NCBI RefSeq assembly: GCF_902364355.1
Contig: NZ_CABJDK010000011.1
Span: forward strand, 6,083 to 70,082
Source of the DNA: Collinsella aerofaciens
GTDB taxonomy: Bacteria; Actinomycetota; Coriobacteriia; Coriobacteriales; Coriobacteriaceae
Direction of reading: 5' to 3'
DNA: 64,000 nt
Positions within the stretch are counted from its first letter, which is position 1; every line of letters begins with the position of its first letter. The position numbers were made by a program, and so were the translations under genes. This document shows, one piece after another, positions 1-9,900 of the stretch. Under the pieces are notes generated by a model. It was not told where the DNA came from. It made no database searches and worked only from the letters and a program-made list of their open reading frames with translations.

Positions 1-1089
1 CATTCGATTGTGCGCGCGATCGAGGCTCGTACGGGACAGCGTATCGTGCCTGGCAAAACCTTACTGTTCATTGACGAGATCCAGGCATGCGAGGAAGCGC
101 TCACTTCCCTTAAATACTTTTGCGAAGATGCTCCCGAGTATTACGTTGCGGCTGCCGGGTCGCTTCTTGGGGTTGCCATTAACCATCAGTCGTATTCGTT
201 CCCCGTCGGAAAGACCGACTTGATCGAGATGACTCCACTCGATTTCGAGGAGTTTCTCTGGGCAATGGGGCACGATCAGCTGGTCGATGAGATACGCTCG
301 TCATTCGAGTTAATGGGTCCTCTTGCGCCAAGCCTTCATGAAAAGGCGCTTAGGCTCTATCGACAGTATCTTGTTGTTGGCGGAATGCCCGAGGCGGTCC
401 AAACGTATATCGATGATCAGTCAATCATTGATGTGGCCGAAAAGCATCGGATTATTCTCGACGGATATTCCGCCGACACCAATAAATATGCTGATGAACG
501 CTTGAGCGCAAAGACGCGTGCGTGCTTCGATTCCATTCCACAGCAGCTTGCCAAAGAGAATCGCAAATTTCAATACAAGGTAGTGCGAGCGGGGGGCAAT
601 GCGTCTCTCTTTGGAGATGCTCTCGACTGGCTTGTATTGTCGGGTACGGTGGCGCGCTGCAGCCTAGTCGGGCAGATCGAAAGCCCTTTAGAGGCCTTCG
701 TTAACCCTTCTGCTTTTAAAATCTATCAGGCGGATACAGGGCTGCTCGTCTCCAAGGCCGGTGCTCAACGCGCCGATATTCTTGCCGGCATCGGCGGCAC
801 ATTCATGGGTGCACTTACCGAAAACTACGTCGCCCAACAGCTTTCAGCCATGGGCTATCCGCTGCATTATTGGGCGCGAGATAATCGTGCGGAAATCGAC
901 TTTGTAGTAGAGAAGCAGGGATGCTTGTCTGCGATTGAAGTCAAGGCGGGAGAGAACACAAGATCTCGAAGCCTGTCCTCACTTAAAAAGACCCATCCGG
1001 GCGTACGCCTTATCAGGCTATCGACTAAGCCCTTTGGAATGAATGATGGGCTTATGTCTGTTCCACTTTATGCGGCATTTTGTCTATAG
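1..1089 (+). CDS. ATP-binding protein with DUF4143 domain, 5' truncated by window edge
   Basis: The reading frame is open at the first base of the window, so the gene begins upstream; an internal GTG at position 10 is not a convincing start. What remains is about 362 codons. A Walker B-like LLFIDEIQ lies near the left end, but the Walker A loop is missing and must be upstream. The middle matches AAA_14 ATPases (AAGSLLG, then a DFEEFL segment), and the C-terminal third has the DUF4143 nuclease-like pattern (LTENYVAQQL, then ARDNRAEIDFVVE and AIEVKAG, the usual D-ExK arrangement). Such proteins are widespread, variable between strains and of uncertain function, often linked to mobile or defence regions. 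No partner is visible in the window. The family call is firm; the role is unknown. Confidence 0.8.
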   Translation, partial: HSIVRAIEARTGQRIVPGKTLLFIDEIQACEEALTSLKYFCEDAPEYYVAAAGSLLGVAINHQSYSFPVGKTDLIEMTPLDFEEFLWAMGHDQLVDEIRSSFELMGPLAPSLHEKALRLYRQYLVVGGMPEAVQTYIDDQSIIDVAEKHRIILDGYSADTNKYADERLSAKTRACFDSIPQQLAKENRKFQYKVVRAGGNASLFGDALDWLVLSGTVARCSLVGQIESPLEAFVNPSAFKIYQADTGLLVSKAGAQRADILAGIGGTFMGALTENYVAQQLSAMGYPLHYWARDNRAEIDFVVEKQGCLSAIEVKAGENTRSRSLSSLKKTHPGVRLIRLSTKPFGMNDGLMSVPLYAAFCL

Positions 1090-1111
1090 GGATGATGCTG
1101 GTGTAATGCAT

Positions 1112-1149
1112 GGGGCCCAGGGCGCAGCGTTTACTGCGCTCCGGGCCCC
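1112..1149. terminator. Hairpin between convergent genes
   Basis: A GC-rich inverted repeat (GGGGCCCAGGGCGCAG paired with CTGCGCTCCGGGCCCC) lies between the convergent DUF4143 and topoisomerase A genes. The T tract is weak on both sides, so a bidirectional terminator is inferred from position and stem strength. Confidence 0.55.
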
Positions 1150-1188
1150 GCTGCTTAGTTAAACCATGACGGTTTGGTCGCCGTCGTC

Positions 1189-3429
1189 CTAGTCAAACAA
1201 ACTCGGCATGTCGTTTTCCTTCATGAGGGCACCGGCAGAGGGCAGGCTCTGCGCGGTGAACTTCTCGGCCGAGACGCCGGCGCCAAGAATCTCCTCGGTC
1301 GTGCCGACAGTGGTGACCGAGCGGCCCTTCTTGGCCGTGAAAGCCTGGACGCCCTGCGTGTTGGTGGTCGTCTTGGTCTTGAGCAGCGACGTGTTGAAGT
1401 TCATCAGGCGGTAGTCGCTCGAGACCAGCGCGATGTCGCGATCTTCCTTGAGCACCTGGGCATACAGCAGCTTGCTGCCACCATAGATGGCGTTTTTGAG
1501 GCGCTTGCGGTTGGTCTTGGTAACGTATCCGGCAAGCGCGACACGCACCACGCGGCCGTTCTCAAAGACGAACAGCACGTCGGCCTTGTAGTCCTCGGGG
1601 TCGATGACCCAGATGACGTTCTCGTCGGGTTCCATCTCAAGATCGGTCGGCAGGTACGAGCCCAGCTGTGCCGACTTGGTGTCCTCAAACGCCGTGACCT
1701 TGCACTTGTACACCTGGCTCTTGTTGGTAAAGACCAGCAGCTCGTGGGTGTTGGAGGACGGGAACTCGATAAAGGGTTTGTCGCCGTCCTTGTACTTGAG
1801 CGTGGTCGCCTTCTTGAGCACGCGGTCCGTCATCTTCTTGAGGTAGCCATCGCGCGAGAGCATGATCGTAACCGGGTACTCCTCGACCTCGGGCTCCAAG
1901 CTTACCTCGATAACCTCATGGGGCTCGATCCTGCCCGTGCGGCGCGGCATCACGTACTTCTTGTTGACCGCGGCCAGCTCGTCGCTGATGACCTTCTTGA
2001 TGTTCTCTTCGCTCGAAAGGATCTCCTCAAGCTCGGCAATCTCACCCTCGAGCTTGGCGATGTCCTTGGTGCGGTTGAGGATGTACTCCTCGTTGATGTT
2101 GCGGAGCTTGAGCTCCGCGACAAACTCGGCCTGGGTCTCGTCGATGTCGAAACCCTTCATAAGGTTGGGCACAACCTCGGCTTCGAGCTTGGTGCCACGG
2201 ATGATGGCGATGGCCTTGTCGATGTCGAGCAGGATCGCCTCAAGGCCGTGCAGCAGGTGCAGGCGCTCGGACTTTTTGCCCAGGTCAAAGTTAATGCGGC
2301 GACGCGTGGACTCAATACGCCACTTGACCCACTCGTGCAGAATCTGGCGCACGCCCATAACACGGGGATAGCCGTCGACGAGCACGTTGAAGTTGCACGA
2401 GAACGAATCCTGCAGCGTGGTCGAGCGATAGAGCTTGGCCATGAGCTTGTCGGGGTCGACACCGCGCTTAAGGTCGATGGCGATACGCAGACCCGAAAGG
2501 TCGGTTTCATCGCGGATGTCTGCGATCTCCTTGACCTTGCCCTCCTTGGAGAGCTTGACGATGCGCTCGATGATGACATCGGTCTTGGTGGTGTAGGGGA
2601 TCTCGTAGACCTCGATGATGCGCTCTTCGGGAATCCAGCGCCAGCGGGAGCGAATCTGGAAGCTGCCCAGGCCAGTCTCGACGATCTTCTCCATCTCCTC
2701 GCGGCGGTAGATAATTTCGCCGCCGGTCGAGAAGTCGGGCATGGGCATGTACTCGAGCAGGTCGCAGTCGGGATCCTGCAGGTAGTGCATCGTGGCGGTG
2801 CAGACCTCGTTGAGGTTGAAACCGCAGATGTCGGACGCCATGGCGACGCCGATGCCCTTGTTGGCCGAGACGAGGATGTTGGGGAACGTGGTGGGCAGCA
2901 GGCGCGGCTCCTTCATGGCGCCGTCGTAGCTGTCGACGAAGTCGACCGGGTCCTTGTCGATGTCCTTGAAGATCTCGGCGCTGATGGGGGAGAGCTTGGC
3001 CTCGGTATAACGAGAGGCGGCGTAGCTCAGGTCGCCCGAATAGTACTTGCCAAAGTTGCCCTTCGACTCCACGAAGGGGGCAAGCAGCGCTTCGTTACCC
3101 GTCGCCAGGCGCACCATCGTCTCGTAGATCGCGGCGTCGCCGTGCGGGTTGAGCTTCATGGTCTGACCCACGATGTTGGCGCTCTTCTGGCGCTCGCCCT
3201 TGAGCAGACCCATCTTGTACATAGTGTAGAGCAGCTTGCGATGCGAGGGCTTAAAGCCATCAATCTCGGGGAATGCGCGCGAGACGTTGACGCTCATGGC
3301 GTAGGGCATGTAGTTGACCTCGAGCGTCTGCGTGATCGGCTGGTCGGTGACCTCGGAGTGCAGGCCGATGACGTTCTCGGCGTTGACCTGCTTTTTCTTT
3401 GGCTGGTTCTTCGTCTTCTTCTTTGCCAC
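1189..3429 (-). CDS. parC: Type IIA DNA topoisomerase subunit A (ParC/GyrA-like)
   Basis: Breakage-reunion subunit of a heterotetrameric topoisomerase that relaxes or decatenates DNA with subunit B. The 746-residue product has the winged-helix/tower core; the catalytic tyrosine is Tyr141 in SRYTEAKLSPIS. The quinolone-determining region reads NPHGDAAIYETMVR, so the E. coli GyrA Ser83 position is Ala99 and the Asp87 position is Glu103. The C-terminal beta-pinwheel is present, but I see no intact GyrA box (QRRGGKG type), which favours a topoisomerase IV or second-type enzyme over gyrase. The start is GTG (MAKKKTKNQ) with AGAGGA just upstream. It lies 45 bases downstream of the B-subunit gene and forms an operon with it. 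The ParC-versus-GyrA label is less certain than the family. Confidence 0.85.
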   Translation of the reverse strand: MAKKKTKNQPKKKQVNAENVIGLHSEVTDQPITQTLEVNYMPYAMSVNVSRAFPEIDGFKPSHRKLLYTMYKMGLLKGERQKSANIVGQTMKLNPHGDAAIYETMVRLATGNEALLAPFVESKGNFGKYYSGDLSYAASRYTEAKLSPISAEIFKDIDKDPVDFVDSYDGAMKEPRLLPTTFPNILVSANKGIGVAMASDICGFNLNEVCTATMHYLQDPDCDLLEYMPMPDFSTGGEIIYRREEMEKIVETGLGSFQIRSRWRWIPEERIIEVYEIPYTTKTDVIIERIVKLSKEGKVKEIADIRDETDLSGLRIAIDLKRGVDPDKLMAKLYRSTTLQDSFSCNFNVLVDGYPRVMGVRQILHEWVKWRIESTRRRINFDLGKKSERLHLLHGLEAILLDIDKAIAIIRGTKLEAEVVPNLMKGFDIDETQAEFVAELKLRNINEEYILNRTKDIAKLEGEIAELEEILSSEENIKKVISDELAAVNKKYVMPRRTGRIEPHEVIEVSLEPEVEEYPVTIMLSRDGYLKKMTDRVLKKATTLKYKDGDKPFIEFPSSNTHELLVFTNKSQVYKCKVTAFEDTKSAQLGSYLPTDLEMEPDENVIWVIDPEDYKADVLFVFENGRVVRVALAGYVTKTNRKRLKNAIYGGSKLLYAQVLKEDRDIALVSSDYRLMNFNTSLLKTKTTTNTQGVQAFTAKKGRSVTTVGTTEEILGAGVSAEKFTAQSLPSAGALMKENDMPSLFD

Positions 3430-3474
3430 GATTTCCTCTTGAACTTCTTATAGGCCGTCGTTATCGATTTGCTG

Positions 3475-5472
3475 CTACTGCAGGTCCAGCTGGTCCAGGT
3501 ATTCCTTGCCGTGCTCGGAGATATGGCGCTTGCGGCCCGCCTCGTCGTTGCCCAGCAAAAGGTTGAACATGGTTTCCATCTTGGTGACGTCCTCGGGCTC
3601 CACCTTGATCAGGCGGCGCGTCTCGGGATTCATAGTGGTGAGCCACATCATGTCCGGGTCGTTCTCACCAAGACCCTTGGAGCGGTTGATGGAGCACTTT
3701 TGGTCGCCGACTTCTTTGAGGATGCCGTTCTTCTCGAGCTCGGTGTAGGCAAAGTAGGTCTTCTCTTTGCAGTTGATCTCGTAGAGCGGCGACTCGGCGA
3801 TATACACGTAGCCTTCGTCGATAAGCGTGGGCACCAGGCGATAGAGCATGGTGAGCACGAGCGTGCGGATGTGATAGCCGTCGACGTCGGCGTCTGTACA
3901 GATGATGACCTTGTTCCAGTTGAGGTTGTCCAGGTCGAAGGCACCGAGGTTCTTGATCCGCTTGTCCTTGATCTCCACGCCGCAGCCCAGCACGCGCATA
4001 AGGTCCATGATGATGTCGGACTTAAAGATGCGCGGATAATCCTCCTTTAGGCAGTTGAGGATTTTGCCTCGGACGGGCATAACGCCCTGGAACTCGGCAT
4101 CGCGCGAGGTACGAATGGCGCCTGCTGCCGAGTCGCCCTCTACGATGTAGATCTCGCGGCGGCTCTTGTCCTTGGAGCGGCAGTCGATGAACTTCTGCAC
4201 GCGGTTGGCCATGTCGGTCTTCTGCTGCAGGTTGGTTTTGATGCTCTGGCGCGTCTTTTCGGCGTTCTCGCGCGAACGCTTATTGATGAGCACCTGCTCC
4301 ATGATCTTGTTGGCGGCATCTTTGTTCTCGATCAAGTAGGTCGAGAGGCGCTCCTTAAAGAATGCCGTCATGGCCTGCTGGATAAAGCGGTTATTGATGG
4401 CCTTTTTGGTCTGGTTCTCGTAGGACGTCTGGGTGGAGAAGCAGTTGGTCACCAGTACCAGGCAGTCCTGGACGTCTTGCCACTTAATGCCAGTCTCGTT
4501 TTTGTTGTACTTGCCCTGTTGCTTAATGTAGGCATCGATGGCGCTGGTCAGAGCGCTGCGGGCGGCCTTCTCGGGCGAGCCGCCGTTCTCGAGCCACGAT
4601 GAGTTGTGGTAGTACTCCTGCATCGTAAGGGTGCGCGAGAAGCACATGCACGCGGTGATCTTTACGTTGTAATCGGGCAGGTCCTCGCGATCGCGACCGC
4701 GACGGTCGGCCTCGATAAAGAAGGGCTCGGTAAGGTAGTCGGCACCGACCTTCTCGAGCACGTAGTCCTCGATGCCCTTGGGGTAGCAAAAATCCTCTTC
4801 GGAAAACTCGCCGTCGTCGCCTTCGATGCGCAGACGGAAGGTCACGTTGGCGTTGACCACGGCCTGGCGGCGCATGGTCTCGCGATACCAGTCGTGGGGA
4901 ATGCTGATCGAGGTAAAGACCTCAAGATCGGGGCGCCACTTGATGGTGGTGCCGGTGCGGTTCTCATCGCTGGGCTCAATCTCGAGCGCCTTCTTTTTGG
5001 TGCCGACGACCTTGCCCTTCTTAAAGTGCAGGGAGTACTTGTTGCCGTCGCGCCAGACGGTGACGTCCATGTACTCGGAAGCGTACTGGGTCGCGCACGA
5101 GCCCAGGCCGTTGGTGCCGAGCGAGAAGTCGTAGTCGCCGCCCTGGTTGTTGTTGTACTTGCCGCCGGCGTAGAGCTCGCAGAAGACGAGCTCCCAGTTA
5201 AAGCGCTTCTCGGAAGGGTTCCAGTCGAGCGGGCAGCCACGGCCATTGTCCTCTACCTGAATAGAGCCATCGCGAAAGGCGGTGAGGGTGATGAGCTTGC
5301 CGTAGCCCTGGCGCGCCTCGTCAACGGCGTTGGACAGGATCTCGAAGGCGGCATGCGCGCAACCGTCGAGTCCGTCCGAGCCAAAGATGACGGCGGGGCG
5401 CAGGCGTACGCGCTCCTCGTCCTTGAGCTGGCGGATACTGTCGTTACCATAGTTTGCGGTGTTTTTTGCCAT
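3475..5472 (-). CDS. parE: Type IIA DNA topoisomerase subunit B (ParE/GyrB-like)
   Basis: ATPase subunit, 665 residues from the chosen ATG (MAKNTANYG). GHKL ATPase motifs are present: EILSNAVDEA at residues 44-53, VEDNGRGCP near 74-81, and a glycine lid with GTNGLG at 119-124. The transducer has a QTKKAI loop at 354-359. The TOPRIM metal site is EGDSAAG (445-451) and DADVDG (527-532), and VRGKIL is close to the usual LRGKIL. The frame stays open 54 codons further upstream, but that stretch overlaps the probable promoter and does not look like topoisomerase. AAAGGAG lies about 16 bases before the ATG, which is rather distant, and an in-frame ATG at 5511 cannot be excluded. First gene of the parE-parC operon. 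Confidence 0.87.
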   Translation of the reverse strand: MAKNTANYGNDSIRQLKDEERVRLRPAVIFGSDGLDGCAHAAFEILSNAVDEARQGYGKLITLTAFRDGSIQVEDNGRGCPLDWNPSEKRFNWELVFCELYAGGKYNNNQGGDYDFSLGTNGLGSCATQYASEYMDVTVWRDGNKYSLHFKKGKVVGTKKKALEIEPSDENRTGTTIKWRPDLEVFTSISIPHDWYRETMRRQAVVNANVTFRLRIEGDDGEFSEEDFCYPKGIEDYVLEKVGADYLTEPFFIEADRRGRDREDLPDYNVKITACMCFSRTLTMQEYYHNSSWLENGGSPEKAARSALTSAIDAYIKQQGKYNKNETGIKWQDVQDCLVLVTNCFSTQTSYENQTKKAINNRFIQQAMTAFFKERLSTYLIENKDAANKIMEQVLINKRSRENAEKTRQSIKTNLQQKTDMANRVQKFIDCRSKDKSRREIYIVEGDSAAGAIRTSRDAEFQGVMPVRGKILNCLKEDYPRIFKSDIIMDLMRVLGCGVEIKDKRIKNLGAFDLDNLNWNKVIICTDADVDGYHIRTLVLTMLYRLVPTLIDEGYVYIAESPLYEINCKEKTYFAYTELEKNGILKEVGDQKCSINRSKGLGENDPDMMWLTTMNPETRRLIKVEPEDVTKMETMFNLLLGNDEAGRKRHISEHGKEYLDQLDLQ

Positions 5473-5526
5473 ACTCGCTCTCTCGGTGCTCCTTTGCTGC
5501 GTTTTAGTCATATAGATAGTCAAGGT

Positions 5527-5555
5527 AGCATAGCCCAGGCCTTGGGCGATTCCAA
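5527..5555 (-). promoter_or_regulatory. Probable promoter of the topoisomerase operon
   Basis: Read on the minus strand there is TTGGAA, exactly 17 bases, then TATGCT, placed about 55-85 bases before the parE ATG. The rest of the 368-base divergent gap (5473-5840) holds only the hairpin at 5653-5696 and the ribosome site of the downstream lipoprotein. Confidence 0.45.
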
Positions 5556-5652
5556 CCAACACGAATTCCATCGAACAATCGTTCGGATTAACGGGTAAAA
5601 CGTGTCGTGCGGATTGTTGTTCCGAATCGAACATTGGGACAAGCGTCTCGTT

Positions 5653-5696
5653 TTATGGGCCACGGGCGTGCGTGTGCGAGTCCCTTTGGCCCATAA
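5653..5696. repeat. Intergenic inverted repeat
   Basis: TTATGGGCCA at 5653-5662 is repeated inverted at 5687-5696, with an inner GGG/CCC that can extend the stem. It lies between divergent genes and has no T tract. Role unknown. Confidence 0.4.
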
Positions 5697-5840
5697 GGAA
5701 CGCTGGCGGGTCGTTATTTGGGCCGTGGGTCACTTCGCCGGCGTCGTGTTTCGTCATACGCTCATAGTGGAAGCCGATGCCACGGGGTCGACTTGGGACT
5801 CGGGCAACGGATGAGCTGCAAGCCGAAAGGAGCGGTGAGG

Positions 5841-6857
5841 ATGATGAAGCCCATGACGAAGAAGCTGCTGTTAGGAATTCCCACCGTGACGCTTTCGGCC
5901 GTGCTGGCATGTACGGTGGCCGGCTGCGGCGGTAATGCGCCGAGTGGCTCGGGCGGGAGCGCACCTGTGCAGGAGAAGGCCGAGAAGCCCAAGGCCTATG
6001 AGTCGCAGACGGTCGAGGTGGCAGGCATTACCTATGAGTCGGTGGCTCACGGTACGTTCTATCGCGGTGATGCCAAGAAGCAGGACGGCTTTTACCTGCA
6101 CATCAAGATTACCAACAACAACACAAAGAACAGGACGTTCAGTTCCTTTAACGTGCATGCTGCCCAGGGCGATCTTGAGGCAGGCGACCCGTTGTTTACT
6201 TCCGGCAAGGCGGCCGTGCTCGACTACGTTGCAAGTGAGGCTCCCGATGAGCTTCACGAGGGCATCGATCTTTCCAAGAGGCCAGATATCGGCCCGGGCG
6301 AGACCGTTGAGTACGTGTATTTCTGGGCGCCCAAGACGGCGTACTACGGGCCCATCACTGTCGAGTTCGTAGACGCTTACGCCCCCGCCAAGAATCATGA
6401 GGCCATGCACTTTGACACCACGGGATGCGAGACCAAGGAGTTCAAGGCGGCCGGCGGCGTGGCCGATTCTGGCGAGAAGGCAGATTTAACGGGCATCGAC
6501 TGCGCATCGTACAGCATCGAGGCCGCCGATGGGTACACGCTGGATTCGTCCGACGAAGAGCACGAAAAGGCAAACTTCTTCCACGACGAGACTGGAGGAC
6601 GCCTGAACATCAGCATCTTCCTACGCTCGCCGGAGGAAGAGGTTGCAAGCCTAGAGCAGGTCTACGAAGGTAAGGAGACAACAACCGACCAGGTCGAGTA
6701 CAACGGCATAACGTGGCTGCGCTTTACCGGTCCCGACAACGGCCATACACTGTTTGCGACGGCTCCCGCAACGGGTGAAACCGTCCGCGTGTCGATTGGC
6801 TGGAAGATCGATTGGGACGCCGCCGTGCCCATGATGGAGGCGCTGAAGCTCAAGTAA
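5841..6857 (+). CDS. Secreted lipoprotein with DUF5067/DUF4352-like domain
   Basis: 338-residue protein with a lipoprotein signal peptide: MMKPMTKK, a hydrophobic core, then lipobox VAGC followed by GGN and a Gly/Ser-rich linker. Residues about 50-190 form a beta-rich extracytoplasmic domain (ITNNN, then FNVHAAQGD and IGPGETVEYVYFW) resembling the Ig-like DUF4352/DUF5067 domains of Gram-positive lipoproteins. The C-terminal half (from about residue 205) is a second, unrecognised domain ending near the stop. The start was chosen because AGGAG lies 8 bases before ATG 5841; the frame is open further upstream but without a ribosome site. It is followed by a terminator and looks monocistronic. Substrate and function unknown; the domain names are tentative. 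Confidence 0.7.
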   Translation: MMKPMTKKLLLGIPTVTLSAVLACTVAGCGGNAPSGSGGSAPVQEKAEKPKAYESQTVEVAGITYESVAHGTFYRGDAKKQDGFYLHIKITNNNTKNRTFSSFNVHAAQGDLEAGDPLFTSGKAAVLDYVASEAPDELHEGIDLSKRPDIGPGETVEYVYFWAPKTAYYGPITVEFVDAYAPAKNHEAMHFDTTGCETKEFKAAGGVADSGEKADLTGIDCASYSIEAADGYTLDSSDEEHEKANFFHDETGGRLNISIFLRSPEEEVASLEQVYEGKETTTDQVEYNGITWLRFTGPDNGHTLFATAPATGETVRVSIGWKIDWDAAVPMMEALKLK

Positions 6858-6885
6858 CGCCGCAATTCTTACGTCAGGCGACTCA

Positions 6886-6920
6886 GGGCTGGCTCCGAGT
6901 TATCGGGGCCAGTCCTTTTT
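6886..6920 (+). terminator. Rho-independent terminator after the lipoprotein gene
   Basis: GGGCTGGCTCCGA pairs with TCGGGGCCAGTCC across a 4-base loop and is followed by TTTTT. Confidence 0.8.
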
Positions 6921-6967
6921 GGTGCTCGATGAGCCGAGCCGGCGTCTCTCACAAAAATAACTAGGAG

Positions 6968-9900
6968 CTAGCGAGACTTATCCGAATTGACCTCATTGGC
7001 GGTGTCTTTTTCGAGCGCCGTGCGGCGGGCGCTGTAGGCGATGAGGCCCGCGCCTGCCGCGGCGAGTGCTGCAGCGGCTGCTGTAAGGGGAGCGTTGACA
7101 TCGCCCGTGCCCGCAAGCGCGCCCGCTTTTCCGGAGCGCTTGTTATTGCCGTGGTTCTTGCCGCTGCCGGAGCTGCTTCCGCCGGAGCCGCCGCCCTCGT
7201 CAGTACCGCTGCCACTCGAGCCACCATCGCCGTCTGCTGTCATCGGGGCGTCGTGAAGTCCTGTCGTATCCGCGCTGCCGCATACGCCGACCTGAACTTC
7301 TGAGCGCTCGCATGCCGCGTCGGGCACATGAAGCTCGTGCAGCACGGCACCCAGCGCCGAGTTTGCACCCGGTCGAATTTCCTCGAGCGTTACGGGATCG
7401 AGCGCCACCAGATTACGCGCCTTCGCATACAGCGTTACGCGTTTGCCCACTTCGTCGCTCCAACTCTCGGGGATGGCGAAGCTCATGCGAAACTGTGCCG
7501 TGCAACCCGGTGCCAGCACGGCGTTGCCGTTGTCGGCTACCAGCGGGTGCATTGCAAAACGTGCGCCCAGCGTCTCGAGCGCGTACTTCACGTGTGCCAT
7601 GTCGTTGGCCGAAGCGTCCTCGGCAAGCTCTGGATCGTAGATCGAAACCATGCGTGCGTTCACTCCGAATCCGATGGATGCGCTGGAGAACGGCTGGTTG
7701 GAGCCCTCTCGGTACAGATCGATCGTGCCGGCGGTGAGCAGCGTGTTGCCGTCGTTTCGCACCGTGACCATGAAGGATTCGCCTGCTGCTCCGGGCACCA
7801 CCGCGCCCGAGGTAGCAACGGCGCCCGTCGGAGTGGCACACGCCACCAAGGGCACTTCGATGCCGTGTAGTTCTGCCTCGCTCTTCTCCGCGCTCACAAT
7901 GTGCGTGGCGAGCGCGGAGAGCATGCCCCCCGACGTCAAAAATGTCGTTATCTGATCGACGGGATGGTCCAGCTCGCACATCACGAACGGCTCCGTAAAC
8001 AGATCACCTGCCAAGGTGCTGGCGAAGATGCGGAAGTGCTTGCCCATCACTGCTACTGGGTTGCCTTCTTCGTCGTAGGTTTGCCCCACCTTGCCATCGG
8101 TGTTCTCTACATAGAGCACGCACCTGCCGTTGTTGCTTACGCTAAACGATGCCGGGCCACAGCCCGCGGCGCCCACGGGCTGCGTTGCAAATGCCGATGC
8201 GCCTCGTGCCCAAGTAATATGCTGCAGTTGCTCGTTGACGGTTGCCAAAAAGCCCGAATGTTGTGGCCACGGCACCGCGTGGGGCACCGCGGCGTCCGGC
8301 GGCATAACGCCCCAGCCCGCGATAGACTGGCCAATCACGGCGTACGAAGCGCAGCCGCAACCGTCTGCGGTCTCGTATGCAACGGGCACCACCATTTTGC
8401 CGTTGATATTCTCGGGCTCGCCCAGCTCGATACTCGACGGTGCCTGCGGAAAGCGGAGAACTTGGCGGAACGTCAGGCTGTCGCCCAAATCATCCGACCA
8501 CAGGGCAAAGCACTCCAGCGCAACCTTAGCCTCGCTGCCGAGCGCCTTTTCTGCGGTGGTTCCGCGGCGGTGGAGGTAGGCGCCCGACAGACGTCCGTCG
8601 ACAAGTGTCTTGCCCACCGTGATGCGTGGGCACTGCAGGCAATGGTAGCCATCCTCCTGAAGGCGGCCGCGCGAGATGCTGCGCCATGACGTATGCGATA
8701 TCACGCGAACTCCGTCGTTGCTTATGCGCAGGCGCACAACGGACAGTATGCCGGATGTGCTCGCCGTATCGAAAAGGGTGTTGTCACCGGCGGGGCGCTC
8801 GCCCGAGACCAGCAGCACGTAGGCGTCCTGGTTTCTCCTCCCGTCTGTATATTCCACCACGTCGAAGTCGTAATCGTATATGCCGTCGCGCTCCACGTCG
8901 CCCTCGCCAAACCCAAGGGGGAAGTCCACGGGTGTGGGAGCGGACCACGTGCCGTTCGTCTTTGTATGCGCCACCAGGCGCGAGCGGCCATTGTCGCCGT
9001 AGCGCACCGAGGCGATACGGAACAAGCACTCCACGCCGGCGATTATCGCCAGCTTCATGTGGGCTTCGCTGAGCACGCCAGCAAACAGCACGTTGTCGCT
9101 CGAGGGCCTGATGCCGCCACGCTCGTCCTCCGACACGCCGGCAGAATTGGCGTTGGGGTCCGCAACGGCGTTCGTCGCCTGCCCGATATAGGTGTACTTA
9201 TACATTGGCGCGGCGTTTTCGTCGTTCTCTATCAGTGCATGGACGAAATGCTCGATCTGTCCCGTGTCGTCGCTTTCTGCATCCGCCTCGAGCTCAATGC
9301 GCGTGACCGCTTGATCCCAATCGCGCACGACAGGCGCGGCGTTTACGGCAGTGGCCTTAACCTCGGCGCGTGCGAGCAGCTCGGCGTTGGTGACGATGGT
9401 GGCCGATGCGATAAATTGCGGCACACCACCTACCTCGATGTTGCCGGGCGTGCCGAAGCGGGCATCCAGCGTATAAGGTGTATCTCCACCCAAGGCCAGC
9501 TCAGAGCGCTGGAGCACATACTGGTCGCCGTTGTTCACCGACATATTCCACGAATCGGCGAGTGTGGGCCACGATCCCGACCAAGCCTTGGTGGTCCACT
9601 TGAACATGACGAACTGGAGTATCACATCGACATCGACGTCTGCACCTACGCGCAGTCGCGGAAGCTGGTGTCCATCCGCCTTCTCGTACCCAATGAACAA
9701 CGTGAGGGATGCGGCGCCGCGCACGGCAGACGAGGCGACGCCTGCAACGCCGGCTCCAAAGGTGACGGCAAGCCCGATCTGGATGGTGAAAGAGCCCGAC
9801 GTGTTGGAATAGTCGAGCGAAATGTTCTTGAAAAACGCCGCGCCGCTACCGTGCGTGTGGGCGCCCACGGCGAGCGCCAGTTTTGCCAGCACCCAGGGGT

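Noticed and set aside
1174..3453. 759-codon open frame antisense to the topoisomerase A gene
   Set aside because: It is the mirror of a strongly biased real gene. The protein is low-complexity Leu/Val/Asp with no motif, while the minus frame has full catalytic motifs.
5473..5634. N-terminal extension of the topoisomerase B subunit
   Set aside because: The extension overlaps the probable promoter and does not resemble the family; the internal ATG gives the normal N-terminus.
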